A stretch of DNA of 52,877 nt from Palleronia marisminoris (GCF_900172315.1 NZ_FWFV01000015.1:1-52877), one strand, 5' to 3'. Shown: positions 1 through 8,562, numbered from the stretch's first letter. A program made the numbers and translations. Notes: generated from the letters alone by a model not told the origin.

Positions 1-72
1 GCCCCGGTCGTCATAGGGCGTCACGAGGATCCCCGAGATGCCCCGCAGGGCCGCATCCAGATCATGTGCCAT
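1..72 (-). CDS. DapA-family aldolase/dehydratase, 5' end only
   Basis: The first 24 codons of a gene that runs off the left edge. They read MAHDLDAALRGISGILVTPY and then DDRG. The G-I-x-x-x-x-VTPY pattern is the first beta strand of the dihydrodipicolinate synthase (DapA) TIM-barrel family. The ATG overlaps the stop codon of the dehydratase by one base (TGATG), so the two genes are translationally coupled. DapA-family enzymes paired with IlvD-family sugar-acid dehydratases usually act on 2-keto-3-deoxy sugar acids, either as aldolases or as dehydratases. Which of these applies cannot be told from 24 residues. Confidence 0.75.
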   Translation of the reverse strand, partial: MAHDLDAALRGISGILVTPYDDRG

Positions 73-1814
73 CAGTAAATCTCCGGCTCGCCTGCCGCCT
101 CGCCGTGCCCGCGTTCGAGGTAGTCGAAGTCGCAGCCCTTGTCGGCCTGGGTGACGTGCTTGGAGAACATGTGCCCCCAGCCGCGCTGGAACTTCGGCTC
201 GGGCGGGGTCCAGTCGGCACGACGCCGCTCCAGCTCGGCCTCGTCGACCAGCATGTCGAGCGTGCGGTTCGGCAGGTCCAGTCGCACGATGTCGCCGGTC
301 TTCAAGAGCGCCAAGGGGCCGCCGACGAAGCTTTCGGGCGCCACGTGCAGCACGCAGGCCCCGTAGGAGGTGCCCGACATCCTCGCGTCCGAGATCCGCA
401 GCATGTCGCGATGCCCCTGGCGAACCAGAGCGGTCGGGATCGGCAACATGCCCCATTCCGGAAAGCCCGGCCCGCCGAGCGGCCCTGCATTGCGCAGCAC
501 CATCACGTGATCCGGCGTCACGTCGAGATCGGGGTCGTTCACCGCCGCCTTCATCTCGGGGTAGCTGTCGAAGACCAGCGCCGGACCCTCGTGGACGTGG
601 TAGGCCGGATCGCAGGCGGCAGGCTTGATCACGGCGCCGTCGGGGCAGAGATTGCCGCGCAGCACCGCCAGCGATCCCTCGTGATAGACCGGGTTGGACA
701 GCGGGCGGATCACATCGTCGTTGTAGACCTCGGCCCCTTCGAGGTTCTCTCCGATGGTCTTGCCGGTGACGGTGAGGCAGGAGGTCTCGAGCCGCTCTTC
801 CATCTGCTTCATCAGGGCACGCAGGCCGCCGGCATAGAAGAAGTCCTCCATCAGGTAGTCCTTCCCGGCCGGGCGGACATTCGCGACCAGCGGCGTCGTG
901 CGACCGAGCGCATCGAGGTCGTCGAGCGTCAGGTCCACGCCGGCGCGGCGCGCCATGGCGATCAGGTGGACGACGGCATTCGTCGAGCAGCCCGTGGCCA
1001 TCGCGATGATGGCCGCGTTCCGGAACGCGGCGTCGGTCAGGATCTGGTCCGGCGTCAGGTCTTCCCAGACCATGTCGACGATGCGGCGGCCACATTCGGA
1101 CGACATGCGCTGGTGCCCCGAATCGGCGGCAGGGATCGAGGAGGCGCCGGGCAGGGTCAGGCCGAGCGCGTCGGTGATCGCCGTCATCGTCGAGGCCGTG
1201 CCCATGGTCATGCAGGTGCCGACCGAGCGCGCGATGCCGCCCTGGATGCCGAGCCATTCCTCGTCACTGATATTGCCCGCACGACGCTCGTCCCAATACT
1301 TCCAGGCGTCCGACCCGGACCCGAGGATCTTGCCCGCGTAGTGCCCGCGCAGCATCGGCCCCGCCGGCAGGTAGATCATCGGCACGCCGGCGGTGATCGC
1401 CCCCATGACGAGCCCTGGGGTGGTCTTGTCGCAGCCGCCCATCAGCACGACGCCGTCTAGCGGGTGGCTGCGGATCGTCTCCTCCACTTCCATCGCGAGC
1501 ATGTTGCGGTAGAGCATCGAGGTCGGCTTGGTGAAGCTCTCGTCCACCGACAGCGAGGGCATCTCGACCGGGAAGCCGCCGGCCATCTGCACGCCGCGCT
1601 TCACGTCCTTCACCCGCTCGGGGAAGTGGCCGTGGCACGAGTTCAGGTCGGACCACGTGTTCAGGATGCCGATGATCGGACGGCCGCGGAACTCTTCCTC
1701 GGCATAGCCCAGCTGCATCATCCGCGAGCGGTGCCCGAAACTGCGCAGGTCATCCGGGCCGAACCAGCGCGAGGAGCGAAGGGTGTCGGGGGTCTTCTTG
1801 GGTTTCGCGCTCAT
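72..1814 (-). CDS. IlvD/Edd-family sugar-acid dehydratase (pentonate/hexonate type)
   Basis: A 580-residue enzyme, full length for the family, that removes water from an aldonic acid to give a 2-keto-3-deoxy acid. Three cysteines that coordinate the [2Fe-2S] cluster in sugar-acid dehydratases are visible at C60 (NSCHGH), C128 (GGCDKTTPG) and C201 (GTCMTMGTAST). The C-terminal swivel domain has the ARMSGTSYG motif. From memory the sequence resembles rhizobial L-arabinonate dehydratase more than branched-chain-amino-acid IlvD. AGGAGA lies 8 bases before the ATG. It is followed directly by a DapA-family gene and is divergent from a TctABC transporter, so it probably acts on the sugar acid that transporter brings in. 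L-arabinonate, galactonate, fuconate and xylonate are all possible substrates. Confidence 0.88.
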   Translation of the reverse strand: MSAKPKKTPDTLRSSRWFGPDDLRSFGHRSRMMQLGYAEEEFRGRPIIGILNTWSDLNSCHGHFPERVKDVKRGVQMAGGFPVEMPSLSVDESFTKPTSMLYRNMLAMEVEETIRSHPLDGVVLMGGCDKTTPGLVMGAITAGVPMIYLPAGPMLRGHYAGKILGSGSDAWKYWDERRAGNISDEEWLGIQGGIARSVGTCMTMGTASTMTAITDALGLTLPGASSIPAADSGHQRMSSECGRRIVDMVWEDLTPDQILTDAAFRNAAIIAMATGCSTNAVVHLIAMARRAGVDLTLDDLDALGRTTPLVANVRPAGKDYLMEDFFYAGGLRALMKQMEERLETSCLTVTGKTIGENLEGAEVYNDDVIRPLSNPVYHEGSLAVLRGNLCPDGAVIKPAACDPAYHVHEGPALVFDSYPEMKAAVNDPDLDVTPDHVMVLRNAGPLGGPGFPEWGMLPIPTALVRQGHRDMLRISDARMSGTSYGACVLHVAPESFVGGPLALLKTGDIVRLDLPNRTLDMLVDEAELERRRADWTPPEPKFQRGWGHMFSKHVTQADKGCDFDYLERGHGEAAGEPEIY

Positions 1815-1849
1815 TCTCGTCTCCTGCCGGGCAAAATTCTCTTACATTA

Positions 1850-1878
1850 ATGTATGCGCATCCATTGCTTGCGGTCAA
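1850..1878 (-). promoter_or_regulatory. Sigma-70-like promoter for the dehydratase operon
   Basis: Read on the minus strand, TTGACC (1878-1873) is followed after exactly 17 bases by ATACAT (1855-1850). This is a good -35/-10 pair 36 bases upstream of the dehydratase start. The -10 box lies inside the palindromic operator at 1851-1864, so bound repressor would block this promoter. Confidence 0.55.
1851..1864. promoter_or_regulatory. Palindromic operator O1, LacI type
   Basis: TGTATGCGCATCCA matches 13 of 14 positions of the perfect palindrome at 1959-1972. It overlaps the minus-strand -10 box. Even-length palindromes with a central CG are typical of LacI-family operators, and a LacI-family gene closes the neighbouring operon (5084-6097). 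That this regulator binds here is inferred. Confidence 0.6.
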
Positions 1879-1958
1879 CCGCACCCCCTGCGCAATTTCG
1901 AATTCAGCGGCGCTTTTGGATGCTGTTGACAGAGTGCGCCGGTTGTGTTCGTTTAGCG

Positions 1959-1972
1959 TGTATGCGCATACA
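1959..1972. promoter_or_regulatory. Palindromic operator O2, LacI type
   Basis: TGTATGCGCATACA is a perfect 14-base palindrome 47 bases before the TctC start codon. It lies 108 bases from O1, centre to centre, close to ten helical turns. A TTGACA hexamer at 1926-1931 could be the -35 of the rightward promoter, though no convincing -10 is seen between it and the palindrome. The pair of sites looks built for joint repression of both divergent operons. Confidence 0.65.
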
Positions 1973-2019
1973 TGCTGCATGACCACAACGGCCAACGCGA
2001 CTGGCCAAGGGAGGAAACC

Positions 2020-3075
2020 ATGACCATCACCCGTAGATATCTTCTTGCCGCAGCATCCGCCGCCGCGATGCTCGCGCAACCGATGATGGCTGCCGCGCAA
2101 GATCTTCCGCGCAACATCCGGCTCGTGATCGGCTCCACCTCGACAGGGGGCGACACCTACCAGAACTCGGCCATCGTGGCGGACGCGCTGAGCGAAAAGC
2201 TGGGCGTGAACATCAAGGTCGATGCCGTCGGCGCGACCGAGGCGTTCAAGGCGCTCGACCGCGACAGCCGCGGTACCACGATGATGATGTTCCACGACCA
2301 GTCGTATCTGGGGAACCTCTACGGCGTGACCGGCTACGACAACCCGTTCGAGAACTACACGGTCGGGCCGACCGTCGCGATCAACCCCGGCAACGCCTAT
2401 CTCGTGCCGAAGGACAGCCCCTACCAGTCGATGGAAGACATCCTGGCGGCGGCCGAAAGCGGCGAGCGGGTGCGCGTCGCCATCCAGCCCGGCGGCGTGT
2501 CCGAGATCGGCTTCTCGGCCATGAAGAACGCGGCCCGTCTGCGCTCGCCCGGCTCGGAAGAGAACATCGTCGCCGTCAACACGGGTTCGCAATCCGACAA
2601 GAACCAGGCGATGTGGGACGATCTGGCCGACGTCATCAACGGTTCGATCCAGGCCAACGAGCAGTTCACGCAGCTGCCCGAGGACGACCAGAAAGCGATG
2701 CGCTTCGTCTGGGTGACCGCACGTCCCGAGACGCTGGAGCAGGCGCCGGCCGAAGGAATGGGCGACACGACGCGCGATCAGCTGCTGCAATACGCGGCGC
2801 CGAACTCCAGCGTGCCTGTGAACGAGGAGGGCGAGAACTTCACCTTCGACAAGGAGTTCTTCTTCCTCTTCAACCAGGAGACCCCGCAGGAATTCATCGA
2901 CGCCGTGGATACCGCGCTGGCGGAGATCTACGAGGAGGGGACGATCCAGGAGCGTCAGAAGGCGGCCTTCTTCATCCCGAACTACCTGCCCACCGAAGAG
3001 GCGCAGCAGCACCTGCAGGACAAGCGGAGCACCTACGAAGAGGTGATCTCGGAGATCTCGGGCGACGCGTCCTGA
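2020..3075 (+). CDS. tctC: TctC/Bug-family periplasmic binding protein
   Basis: A 351-residue solute receptor of the tripartite tricarboxylate transporter (TTT) family. The N terminus MTITRRYLLAAASAAAMLAQ followed by ...AAAQD is a signal peptide with a twin-arginine-like RR. The mature start NIRLVIGSTSTGGDTYQNS matches the first strand and ligand loop of Bug proteins. I place the start at 2020 rather than at the in-frame ATG at 1972, because GGAGGAAA lies 2-9 bases upstream of 2020 and the longer version would start inside the operator. It is the first gene of a tctC-tctB-tctA operon, with an intercistronic hairpin downstream that probably raises its transcript level. Given the divergent dehydratase, its ligand is probably a sugar acid. 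Confidence 0.85.
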   Translation: MTITRRYLLAAASAAAMLAQPMMAAAQDLPRNIRLVIGSTSTGGDTYQNSAIVADALSEKLGVNIKVDAVGATEAFKALDRDSRGTTMMMFHDQSYLGNLYGVTGYDNPFENYTVGPTVAINPGNAYLVPKDSPYQSMEDILAAAESGERVRVAIQPGGVSEIGFSAMKNAARLRSPGSEENIVAVNTGSQSDKNQAMWDDLADVINGSIQANEQFTQLPEDDQKAMRFVWVTARPETLEQAPAEGMGDTTRDQLLQYAAPNSSVPVNEEGENFTFDKEFFFLFNQETPQEFIDAVDTALAEIYEEGTIQERQKAAFFIPNYLPTEEAQQHLQDKRSTYEEVISEISGDAS

Positions 3076-3090
3076 TCGTCTGAACCGTTC

Positions 3091-3114
3091 GCCCGGCCGG
3101 CTCTCCGGCCGGGC
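3091..3114 (+). terminator. Intercistronic GC hairpin after the TctC gene
   Basis: A perfect 10-base stem, GCCCGGCCGG (3091-3100) and CCGGCCGGGC (3105-3114), with a CTCT loop. There is no T-run, and the next gene follows within 22 bases. It is therefore more likely an mRNA-stabilising or attenuating structure than a full terminator. Three other binding-protein genes here have a similar hairpin at the same relative place. Confidence 0.65.
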
Positions 3115-3135
3115 AGCTACCTTGGGGAGGGGCAA

Positions 3136-3543
3136 ATGAACATCACCATTGACTTCGAGACGTCCCATCTGGTCTTTCCCACGGTGATCGGCGTGATCCT
3201 CGCGATACTGGGTCTCGCGATCCTCGTCCGCGACCGCCGGAGGATCGCCGCCGCCGGTAGCTATTGGCGCGAGACGCTGGGCTGGATGGACAAGAAGCGG
3301 TTCTTCGGAACGCTCGTCCTGACGCTGATCTACTTTTCGTTGATGGTCCCGGTCGGGAACTTCTGGCCGAACACCGGATACGGCTTCCTTTTCTGCTCGG
3401 TCCCCTTCGTCTTTCTGTCCGGCCTTCTCTTCATGCACGACTGGACCCTGCGCGGGATCATTCCCCTGGCGATCGTCGCTGTCGTCGGCCCGACATTCGT
3501 CTGGTGGCTGTTCACCTATCCCCTTTTCCTCACTCTGCCCTGA
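3136..3543 (+). CDS. tctB: TctB-like small membrane subunit of the TTT transporter
   Basis: A 135-residue hydrophobic protein with about four membrane segments (roughly residues 12-30, 58-75, 82-100 and 108-130). The size, the lack of other domains and the position between the receptor and large-permease genes are those of TctB, the poorly conserved small subunit. GGGGAGGGG lies just before the ATG. It ends 12 bases before the tctA start, so the two are co-transcribed. Sequence identity alone would be weak evidence; the context carries the call. Confidence 0.8.
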   Translation: MNITIDFETSHLVFPTVIGVILAILGLAILVRDRRRIAAAGSYWRETLGWMDKKRFFGTLVLTLIYFSLMVPVGNFWPNTGYGFLFCSVPFVFLSGLLFMHDWTLRGIIPLAIVAVVGPTFVWWLFTYPLFLTLP

Positions 3544-3555
3544 GGGTCCGATCAG

Positions 3556-5052
3556 ATGTTCGAGATCATTACGCCCCTGTTCCTGTCGCTGATCGTCGGC
3601 GGCGTCTTCGTCGGCATCGTCTTCGGCGCCATCCCCGGCATGACCGCGACGATGGCCGTCGCCGTGTCGCTGCCGTTGACCTATTCCCTCGGGCTCGAGA
3701 ACGGCCTTGCGCTGCTTCTGGGCCTCTATGTCGGCGGGATTTCCGGCGGGTTGGTGCCAGCGATCCTGCTCGGCATACCGGGGACGCCATCGTCGATCAC
3801 GACGACTTTCGACGGGGTGCCGATGGCGCAGCGGGGCGAGGGGGAGGCAGCCCTCAGGATCGGCATCGTGTCGAGCCTTGTCGGCGGACTGATTTCGCTT
3901 CTGATCCTGTGGCTCTTTGCGCCGACGCTGGCGGATTTCGCCATCCGCTTCTCGTATGTCGAGAAATTCCTGATCATCTTCTTCGCGCTGTCGGTCATGG
4001 CGGCGCTGTCGTCGGACATGTTGCTCGGGATCTTCTCGGGGGTCCTCGGCGTCTTCGTGTCGCTGGTCGGCGTCTACGACATCTCGGACGGCGGCAACGG
4101 AGAGCTGCGCCTCGTGCCCCCCGGAACGGAATACTGGCTCGATGGGGGCTTCGCCCTGTTGCCCGTCCTCATCGGCCTCTTCGGCCTCGCAGCCATCCTG
4201 GAAGAGGCCGAGCGGGGCGTGCCCTCGGCCGCGTCATCGGACGAGATCGCGATCGGCAAATCGTCGAGCTTCTCGTTCTCGGTTTTCCGCGGGCAGACCT
4301 TGAACCTGATCCGGTCGTCCGGCATCGGCACCTTCGTGGGCATCCTGCCCGGTGTCGGCGGCTCGGCCGCCTCGATCATCAGCTATACGAACGCCAAGAC
4401 GTTCTCGAAGCACCCGGAGCGCTTCGGGAAAGGCGAGCCCGCCGGCATCATGGCGTCCGAGGCCGGCAACAACGGCCTGACGGGGGGCGCGCTGGTGCCG
4501 CTCCTGTCGCTCGGCATCCCGGGCGACTCGACCACGGCGCTGCTGATCGGTGCCTTCACGTTGCAGGGCATCCAGGTGGGCCCGCTCTTCATCGGGAACA
4601 ACCCGACCACGTGGAACGCGATGATCTTCGCCATGCTCATCGCAAACCTCGTGATGTTCGCGATGATGTACTTCGCGATCCGCTACTTCGCGCTGGTGGT
4701 CACGGTGCCCAAGCACATCCTCTTCCCCGTGATCCTGATGATGTGCGTGATCGGGGCATACACGATCAACTACGGCATCATGTTCGACGTCTGGACGCTT
4801 CTGATCTTCGGCGTCTTCGGATGGCTCGCGGTGAAGCTCAGGCTCGAGATCGCGCCCTTCATCATCGGGTTCATCCTGGGTCCGTCCGCAGAAGTCTATT
4901 TCGTCAAGAGCCTGGAATCGTTCGGCACCCTGTCGATCTTCTTCACCAAGAGCTGGATCGCGGTCGTCCTGTGGATCCTCATCGCCGGATCGATCGCGGG
5001 CTCGATCGCCATGTCGCGGAAGAAAGCCGGTCAGGTCGCCGATCCCTCTTGA
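3556..5052 (+). CDS. tctA: TctA-family large permease subunit
   Basis: A 498-residue integral membrane protein, the usual TctA length, with 11-12 predicted membrane spans. TctA hallmarks are visible: GAIPGMTATMAVAVSLPLTY near residues 24-43, the GIPGTPSS loop, GILPGVGGSAASIISY in the middle, and the LGIPGDSTTALLIGA repeat. It forms the sodium- or proton-driven channel fed by the TctC receptor. GAGGG precedes the start. Stop and LacI-gene start are only 16-31 bases apart, which places the regulator at the end of the same transcript. Confidence 0.92.
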   Translation: MFEIITPLFLSLIVGGVFVGIVFGAIPGMTATMAVAVSLPLTYSLGLENGLALLLGLYVGGISGGLVPAILLGIPGTPSSITTTFDGVPMAQRGEGEAALRIGIVSSLVGGLISLLILWLFAPTLADFAIRFSYVEKFLIIFFALSVMAALSSDMLLGIFSGVLGVFVSLVGVYDISDGGNGELRLVPPGTEYWLDGGFALLPVLIGLFGLAAILEEAERGVPSAASSDEIAIGKSSSFSFSVFRGQTLNLIRSSGIGTFVGILPGVGGSAASIISYTNAKTFSKHPERFGKGEPAGIMASEAGNNGLTGGALVPLLSLGIPGDSTTALLIGAFTLQGIQVGPLFIGNNPTTWNAMIFAMLIANLVMFAMMYFAIRYFALVVTVPKHILFPVILMMCVIGAYTINYGIMFDVWTLLIFGVFGWLAVKLRLEIAPFIIGFILGPSAEVYFVKSLESFGTLSIFFTKSWIAVVLWILIAGSIAGSIAMSRKKAGQVADPS

Positions 5053-5083
5053 TCGTCAGTGCAATGCAGTGGTTCAAGACGCG

Positions 5084-6097
5084 ATGCCCAATGATCGAAT
5101 GAACTTCGCCCGACACCGCCGCGTCACCATGGAGGATGTGGGGCGCATGGCGGGGGTCAGCCAGGTGACCGTCAGCCGCGCGCTCAGCGACCCCTCGAAG
5201 GTCTCGCCGAAAACGCTCGAGAAGATCCGCGAGGCGATCGAGGTCACGGGATTCGTGCGCAACGCTGTCGCCGGCGCGCTTGCCTCGCGCAAGTCGCGGC
5301 TGGTGAGCGCGCTGGTGCCGTCGATCACCAACGTCGTCTATTCATCGATGATCCGGGCCCTGTCCGAACGGCTCAGGACGCACGGGTACCAGATCCTCCT
5401 GTCCGAGACAGGCTTCAGCCAGGCAGACGAGGAAGAGGCGATCCTGGCCCATCTGTCCCGCCAGCCGGACGCGATCATCCTGACCGGCATCCATCATTCC
5501 ATGCAGGCCCGGCGGCGGCTGTTGGGGGCGGGCATTCCGGTGCTCGAGCTCTGGGATACGACCGACACCCCGATCGACCTCTGCGTGGGCTTCGATCACG
5601 CCGGCGCCGCCCGCGCGGCGGCCGGGTTCGCCCTTGAACGTGGTTATCGCAAGGCCGCGACCGTCACGGCATCCGACGAACGGGCCAGGCGCCGGCGCGC
5701 GGCCTTCGCAGACCGCTTCGCCGCGGGAGCCGTTCCCGACTTCGACGTGTGCGGCCCGGCCAGCATCGTCGCGGGCCGCGAGGGGCTCGCCCGGCTCCTG
5801 GACTCGCACGACCTGGCGGGTGGCATCGTCTACTGCAGCTCGGACATCATTGCGCACGGCGTTCTGATAGAGGCGCAATCCCGAGGCATCGCGGTCCCCG
5901 GAGATCTCGCGGTGATGGGGTTCGGAGACCAGGACTTCGCACGCCACCTCGAGCCGTCCCTGACGAGCGTGCGCATCGACCTCGAGCATCTGGGTCAGAC
6001 AGCGGCCAACACCATACTCGACCGGATCGAGGGCCGGAACATCGCCGCACCCGTGACCGCCTTGAACTTCGAGATAATCGATCGCGCTTCGGTTTGA
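5084..6097 (+). CDS. LacI-family transcriptional regulator of the sugar-acid locus
   Basis: A LacI/GalR regulator of about 337 residues. The N-terminal helix-turn-helix reads VTMEDVGRMAGVSQVTVSRA, followed by the hinge helix (AVAGALASRKS) and a type-1 periplasmic-binding-like ligand domain. The start is uncertain: GTG 5069, ATG 5084 and ATG 5099 are in frame and none has a clear ribosome site. I use 5084. It closes the tctCBA operon, and the paired palindromes in the divergent promoter at 1851-1972 are its likely targets. The ligand is probably the transported sugar acid or its keto-deoxy product. Confidence 0.88.
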   Translation: MPNDRMNFARHRRVTMEDVGRMAGVSQVTVSRALSDPSKVSPKTLEKIREAIEVTGFVRNAVAGALASRKSRLVSALVPSITNVVYSSMIRALSERLRTHGYQILLSETGFSQADEEEAILAHLSRQPDAIILTGIHHSMQARRRLLGAGIPVLELWDTTDTPIDLCVGFDHAGAARAAAGFALERGYRKAATVTASDERARRRRAAFADRFAAGAVPDFDVCGPASIVAGREGLARLLDSHDLAGGIVYCSSDIIAHGVLIEAQSRGIAVPGDLAVMGFGDQDFARHLEPSLTSVRIDLEHLGQTAANTILDRIEGRNIAAPVTALNFEIIDRASV

Positions 6098-6209
6098 ACC
6101 CGGCCAACGGAGCGCGCAGACCTTGATCGATGGGTCAAGCTCGTTGCGCGTGGGCTCGGCGCCGCAATATGTCTGCAAATGAGCCGGCACGCGGCTCGCC
6201 CGGATCGCC

Positions 6210-6465
6210 CGGTCTTCCTGAACCTGATCTGCACGAGATGGACGGCGCGCACACGGACCCCGGCGTCCCGGGGCGGGAACCCGAAGCGCTCGAACCTCGC
6301 GCGGATCGCAACCAGCCGCCGTTCGCACGCCGCGTTGACGGCATCCGACCGGTGCGCCCAACCTCGAAGCGTGAAATCGAGCTGCGGCTCGAACAGGTCC
6401 GGGTCGTGGAAGGCCATGACGAGGTTCAGGACAGTTTGGGTGAACGTCTCGGAATAGGCGCTGCG
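6210..6465 (-). pseudogene. TetR-family regulator, C-terminal remnant
   Basis: Read on the minus strand, this stretch encodes HDPDLFEPQLDFTLRGWAHR, then ACERRLVAIRARFERFGFPP and ...VRAVHLVQI. That closely follows the ligand-domain end of a TetR subfamily (LDFAxRDWARR...LFxxLGF...RARxLYxxQIG). No DNA-binding helix-turn-helix can be found upstream in any frame, and no stop follows the expected C terminus. It therefore looks like the 3' part of a deleted regulator. The orientation, divergent from the flavoprotein gene at 6520, is what one expects of a former regulator of that gene. The rest of 6098-6519 holds nothing I recognise. Confidence 0.65.
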
Positions 6466-6519
6466 ACATGTGTGATCATTTGTGTCATCCCTCGGTGCAG
6501 GACGCCCGGGAGGTGCACC

Positions 6520-8556
6520 ATGTCGAACGACCCTCTTCTCCAGCCCTACGACCTGAAGCATCTGCGGCTGAAGAACCGGCTGATGATCACCAGCCATGAA
6601 CCCGCCTACCCGGAGGACGGCATGCCGAAGGAACGCTACCGCGCCTATCATGCCGAGCGTGCCCGGGCCGGAGTGGCGTTGACGATGACTGCCGGATCGG
6701 CCTCGGTTGCACGCGACAGCCCGCCGGTCTTCAACAATATCCTTGCGTGGAAGGACGAGGTGGTCGGCTGGATGAAGCAGCTGACGGACGAGTGCCACGA
6801 CCACGACTGCGCGGTGATGATCCAGCTTACCCACCTCGGGCGCCGCACCCGGTGGGACAAGGCGGACTGGCTGCCCGTCGTCTCGTCGAGCCACGAGCGC
6901 GAGGCCTCGCACAAGGCGTTCCCCAAGAAGGCCGAGGAGTGGGACATCCGCCGGATCGTCGGGGACTACGCCGATGCGGCGGAACGAATGAAGGTGGCAG
7001 GGCTCGACGGGATCGAGATTCAGGCCTACGGCCACCTGCTCGACCAGTTCTGGTCGCCTGCCACGAACGACCTCGACGGCACCTACGGGGGCAGCCTCGA
7101 GAACCGGATGCGGCTCTCGATGGAGGTGCTGGCGGCGATCCGCGAGCGGGTAGGGGAGGGTTTCCTGGTGGGCATCCGCTACGTGGCCGACGAGGATATG
7201 GCCGGCGGCATCACGAAGGAGGACGGGATCGAGATCTCGCAACGACTGAAGGCGAGCGGCCTGGTCGACTTCCTCAACGTGATCCGCGGGCATATCGACA
7301 CCGATGCGGGGCTGACCGACGTGATCCCGGTGCAGGGCATGCCGTCGAACCCGCATCTCGACTTCGCCGGCGAGATCCGGGCCGCGACCAAGTTTCCCAC
7401 GTTCCACGCCGCCAAGATCCAGGACGTGGCGACGGCGCGCCACGCCATCGCATCGGGCAAGCTCGACATGGTGGGAATGACCCGCGCGCACATGGCCGAC
7501 CCGCACATCGTCGCCAAGATCCTGCGCGGCGAAGAGGCGCGCATCCGGCCCTGCGTCGGCGCGAACTATTGCCTCGACCGCATCTACCAGGGTGGCATGG
7601 CGCTCTGCCTGCACAACCCGGCCACCGGCCGCGAGCTGGAGCAACCGCACGTGGTGCCAAGGGCCGAGGTGCGCCGTCGTGTCGTCATCATCGGCGCCGG
7701 GCCCGCTGGGCTCGAGGCGGCGCGGGTCTCTGCGGAGCGCGGCCACGAGGTGATCGTGCACGAGGCGGCCAGCGATCCGGGCGGGCAGGTGCGGCTGACG
7801 GCCCGGACGCCCCGCCGGGCCGAGATGATCCAACTGATCCAGTGGCGGTTCGAGGAGTGCACCCGCATGGGCGTCACCTTCCGCTTCAACAGCTTTGCCG
7901 ATGCCGGAACCGTGCTCGACGAGGCCCCGGACGTCGTCATCGTCGCCACCGGCGGGCTGCCACACACCGACGTGCTGATCGAGGGCAACCCGTTGGTCGT
8001 GTCGGCCTGGGACATCCTCTCGGGTGATGTCGCGCCGGGTGAGAACGTCCTCATCTACGACGATGCCGGTGACTACGCCGGTCTTCAGGCGGCCGAAAGG
8101 ATCGCCGCGACAGGGGCGAAGGTCGAGATCGTGACCCGCGACCGCACCGTCGCATCCGAGGTGATGGCCATGTCGCTGACCCCGTCCATGCGCGAGCTTC
8201 AGCAGCGGGACGTGACCTTCACAGTGACCTGGAAGCTCGACGCGGTACGCAAGGACGGCAACGCTCTGCTCGCGACCCTCGGCAGCGACTATGGCGGCGT
8301 CACCCGGGAGCGACGCGTCGACCAGGTGGTGGTCAACCACGGCACGAGGCCGCTCGACCAAGTCTATTTCGACCTGCGCGACGGCTCAGCAAACCTGGGC
8401 GAGGTGGATTACGAGGCGCTGGTCGAAGGTCGCCCTCAGGAGGTGGTGCGCAACTTGGAGGGCACCTACCGGCTGTTCCGGATCGGCGATGCGGTCGCGG
8501 CGCGCAACACTCATGCGGCGATCTACGACGCATTGCGGCTGTGCAAGGTTCTTTGA
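6520..8556 (+). CDS. TMADH/dienoyl-CoA-reductase-type FMN/FAD oxidoreductase
   Basis: A 678-residue member of the Old Yellow Enzyme family with C-terminal dinucleotide-binding domains. Residues 1-340 form the FMN TIM barrel (DGIEIQAYGHLLDQFWSPAT...YGGSLENR). A Rossmann fingerprint, VVIIGAGPAGLEAARVSAE, begins the FAD/NAD part near residue 387. The iron-sulfur linker carries C345, C351 and C363, but the expected second ligand position is alanine (A348; CVGANYC). The overall style recalls N-methylproline or betaine demethylases of alphaproteobacteria. I place the start at 6520, where CGGGAGG precedes the ATG; the longer in-frame reading covers the TetR remnant. The substrate is unknown, with secondary or tertiary amine demethylation the best guess. 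Confidence 0.85.
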   Translation: MSNDPLLQPYDLKHLRLKNRLMITSHEPAYPEDGMPKERYRAYHAERARAGVALTMTAGSASVARDSPPVFNNILAWKDEVVGWMKQLTDECHDHDCAVMIQLTHLGRRTRWDKADWLPVVSSSHEREASHKAFPKKAEEWDIRRIVGDYADAAERMKVAGLDGIEIQAYGHLLDQFWSPATNDLDGTYGGSLENRMRLSMEVLAAIRERVGEGFLVGIRYVADEDMAGGITKEDGIEISQRLKASGLVDFLNVIRGHIDTDAGLTDVIPVQGMPSNPHLDFAGEIRAATKFPTFHAAKIQDVATARHAIASGKLDMVGMTRAHMADPHIVAKILRGEEARIRPCVGANYCLDRIYQGGMALCLHNPATGRELEQPHVVPRAEVRRRVVIIGAGPAGLEAARVSAERGHEVIVHEAASDPGGQVRLTARTPRRAEMIQLIQWRFEECTRMGVTFRFNSFADAGTVLDEAPDVVIVATGGLPHTDVLIEGNPLVVSAWDILSGDVAPGENVLIYDDAGDYAGLQAAERIAATGAKVEIVTRDRTVASEVMAMSLTPSMRELQQRDVTFTVTWKLDAVRKDGNALLATLGSDYGGVTRERRVDQVVVNHGTRPLDQVYFDLRDGSANLGEVDYEALVEGRPQEVVRNLEGTYRLFRIGDAVAARNTHAAIYDALRLCKVL

Positions 8557-8562
8557 GAGGTG

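Noticed and set aside
1750-3438. 562-codon minus-strand open frame opposite tctC
   Set aside because: It overlaps the operator region and a clear TctC gene, with low-complexity composition and no domain.
6130-6519. N-terminal extension of the flavoprotein
   Set aside because: The translation does not resemble the family and runs antisense through the TetR remnant. ATG 6520 has a good ribosome site and gives the usual start.
5995-8361. 788-codon minus-strand open frame opposite the flavoprotein gene
   Set aside because: Most of it is a shadow of the flavoprotein gene. Only the part at about 6210-6465 resembles a protein (TetR) and is reported separately.
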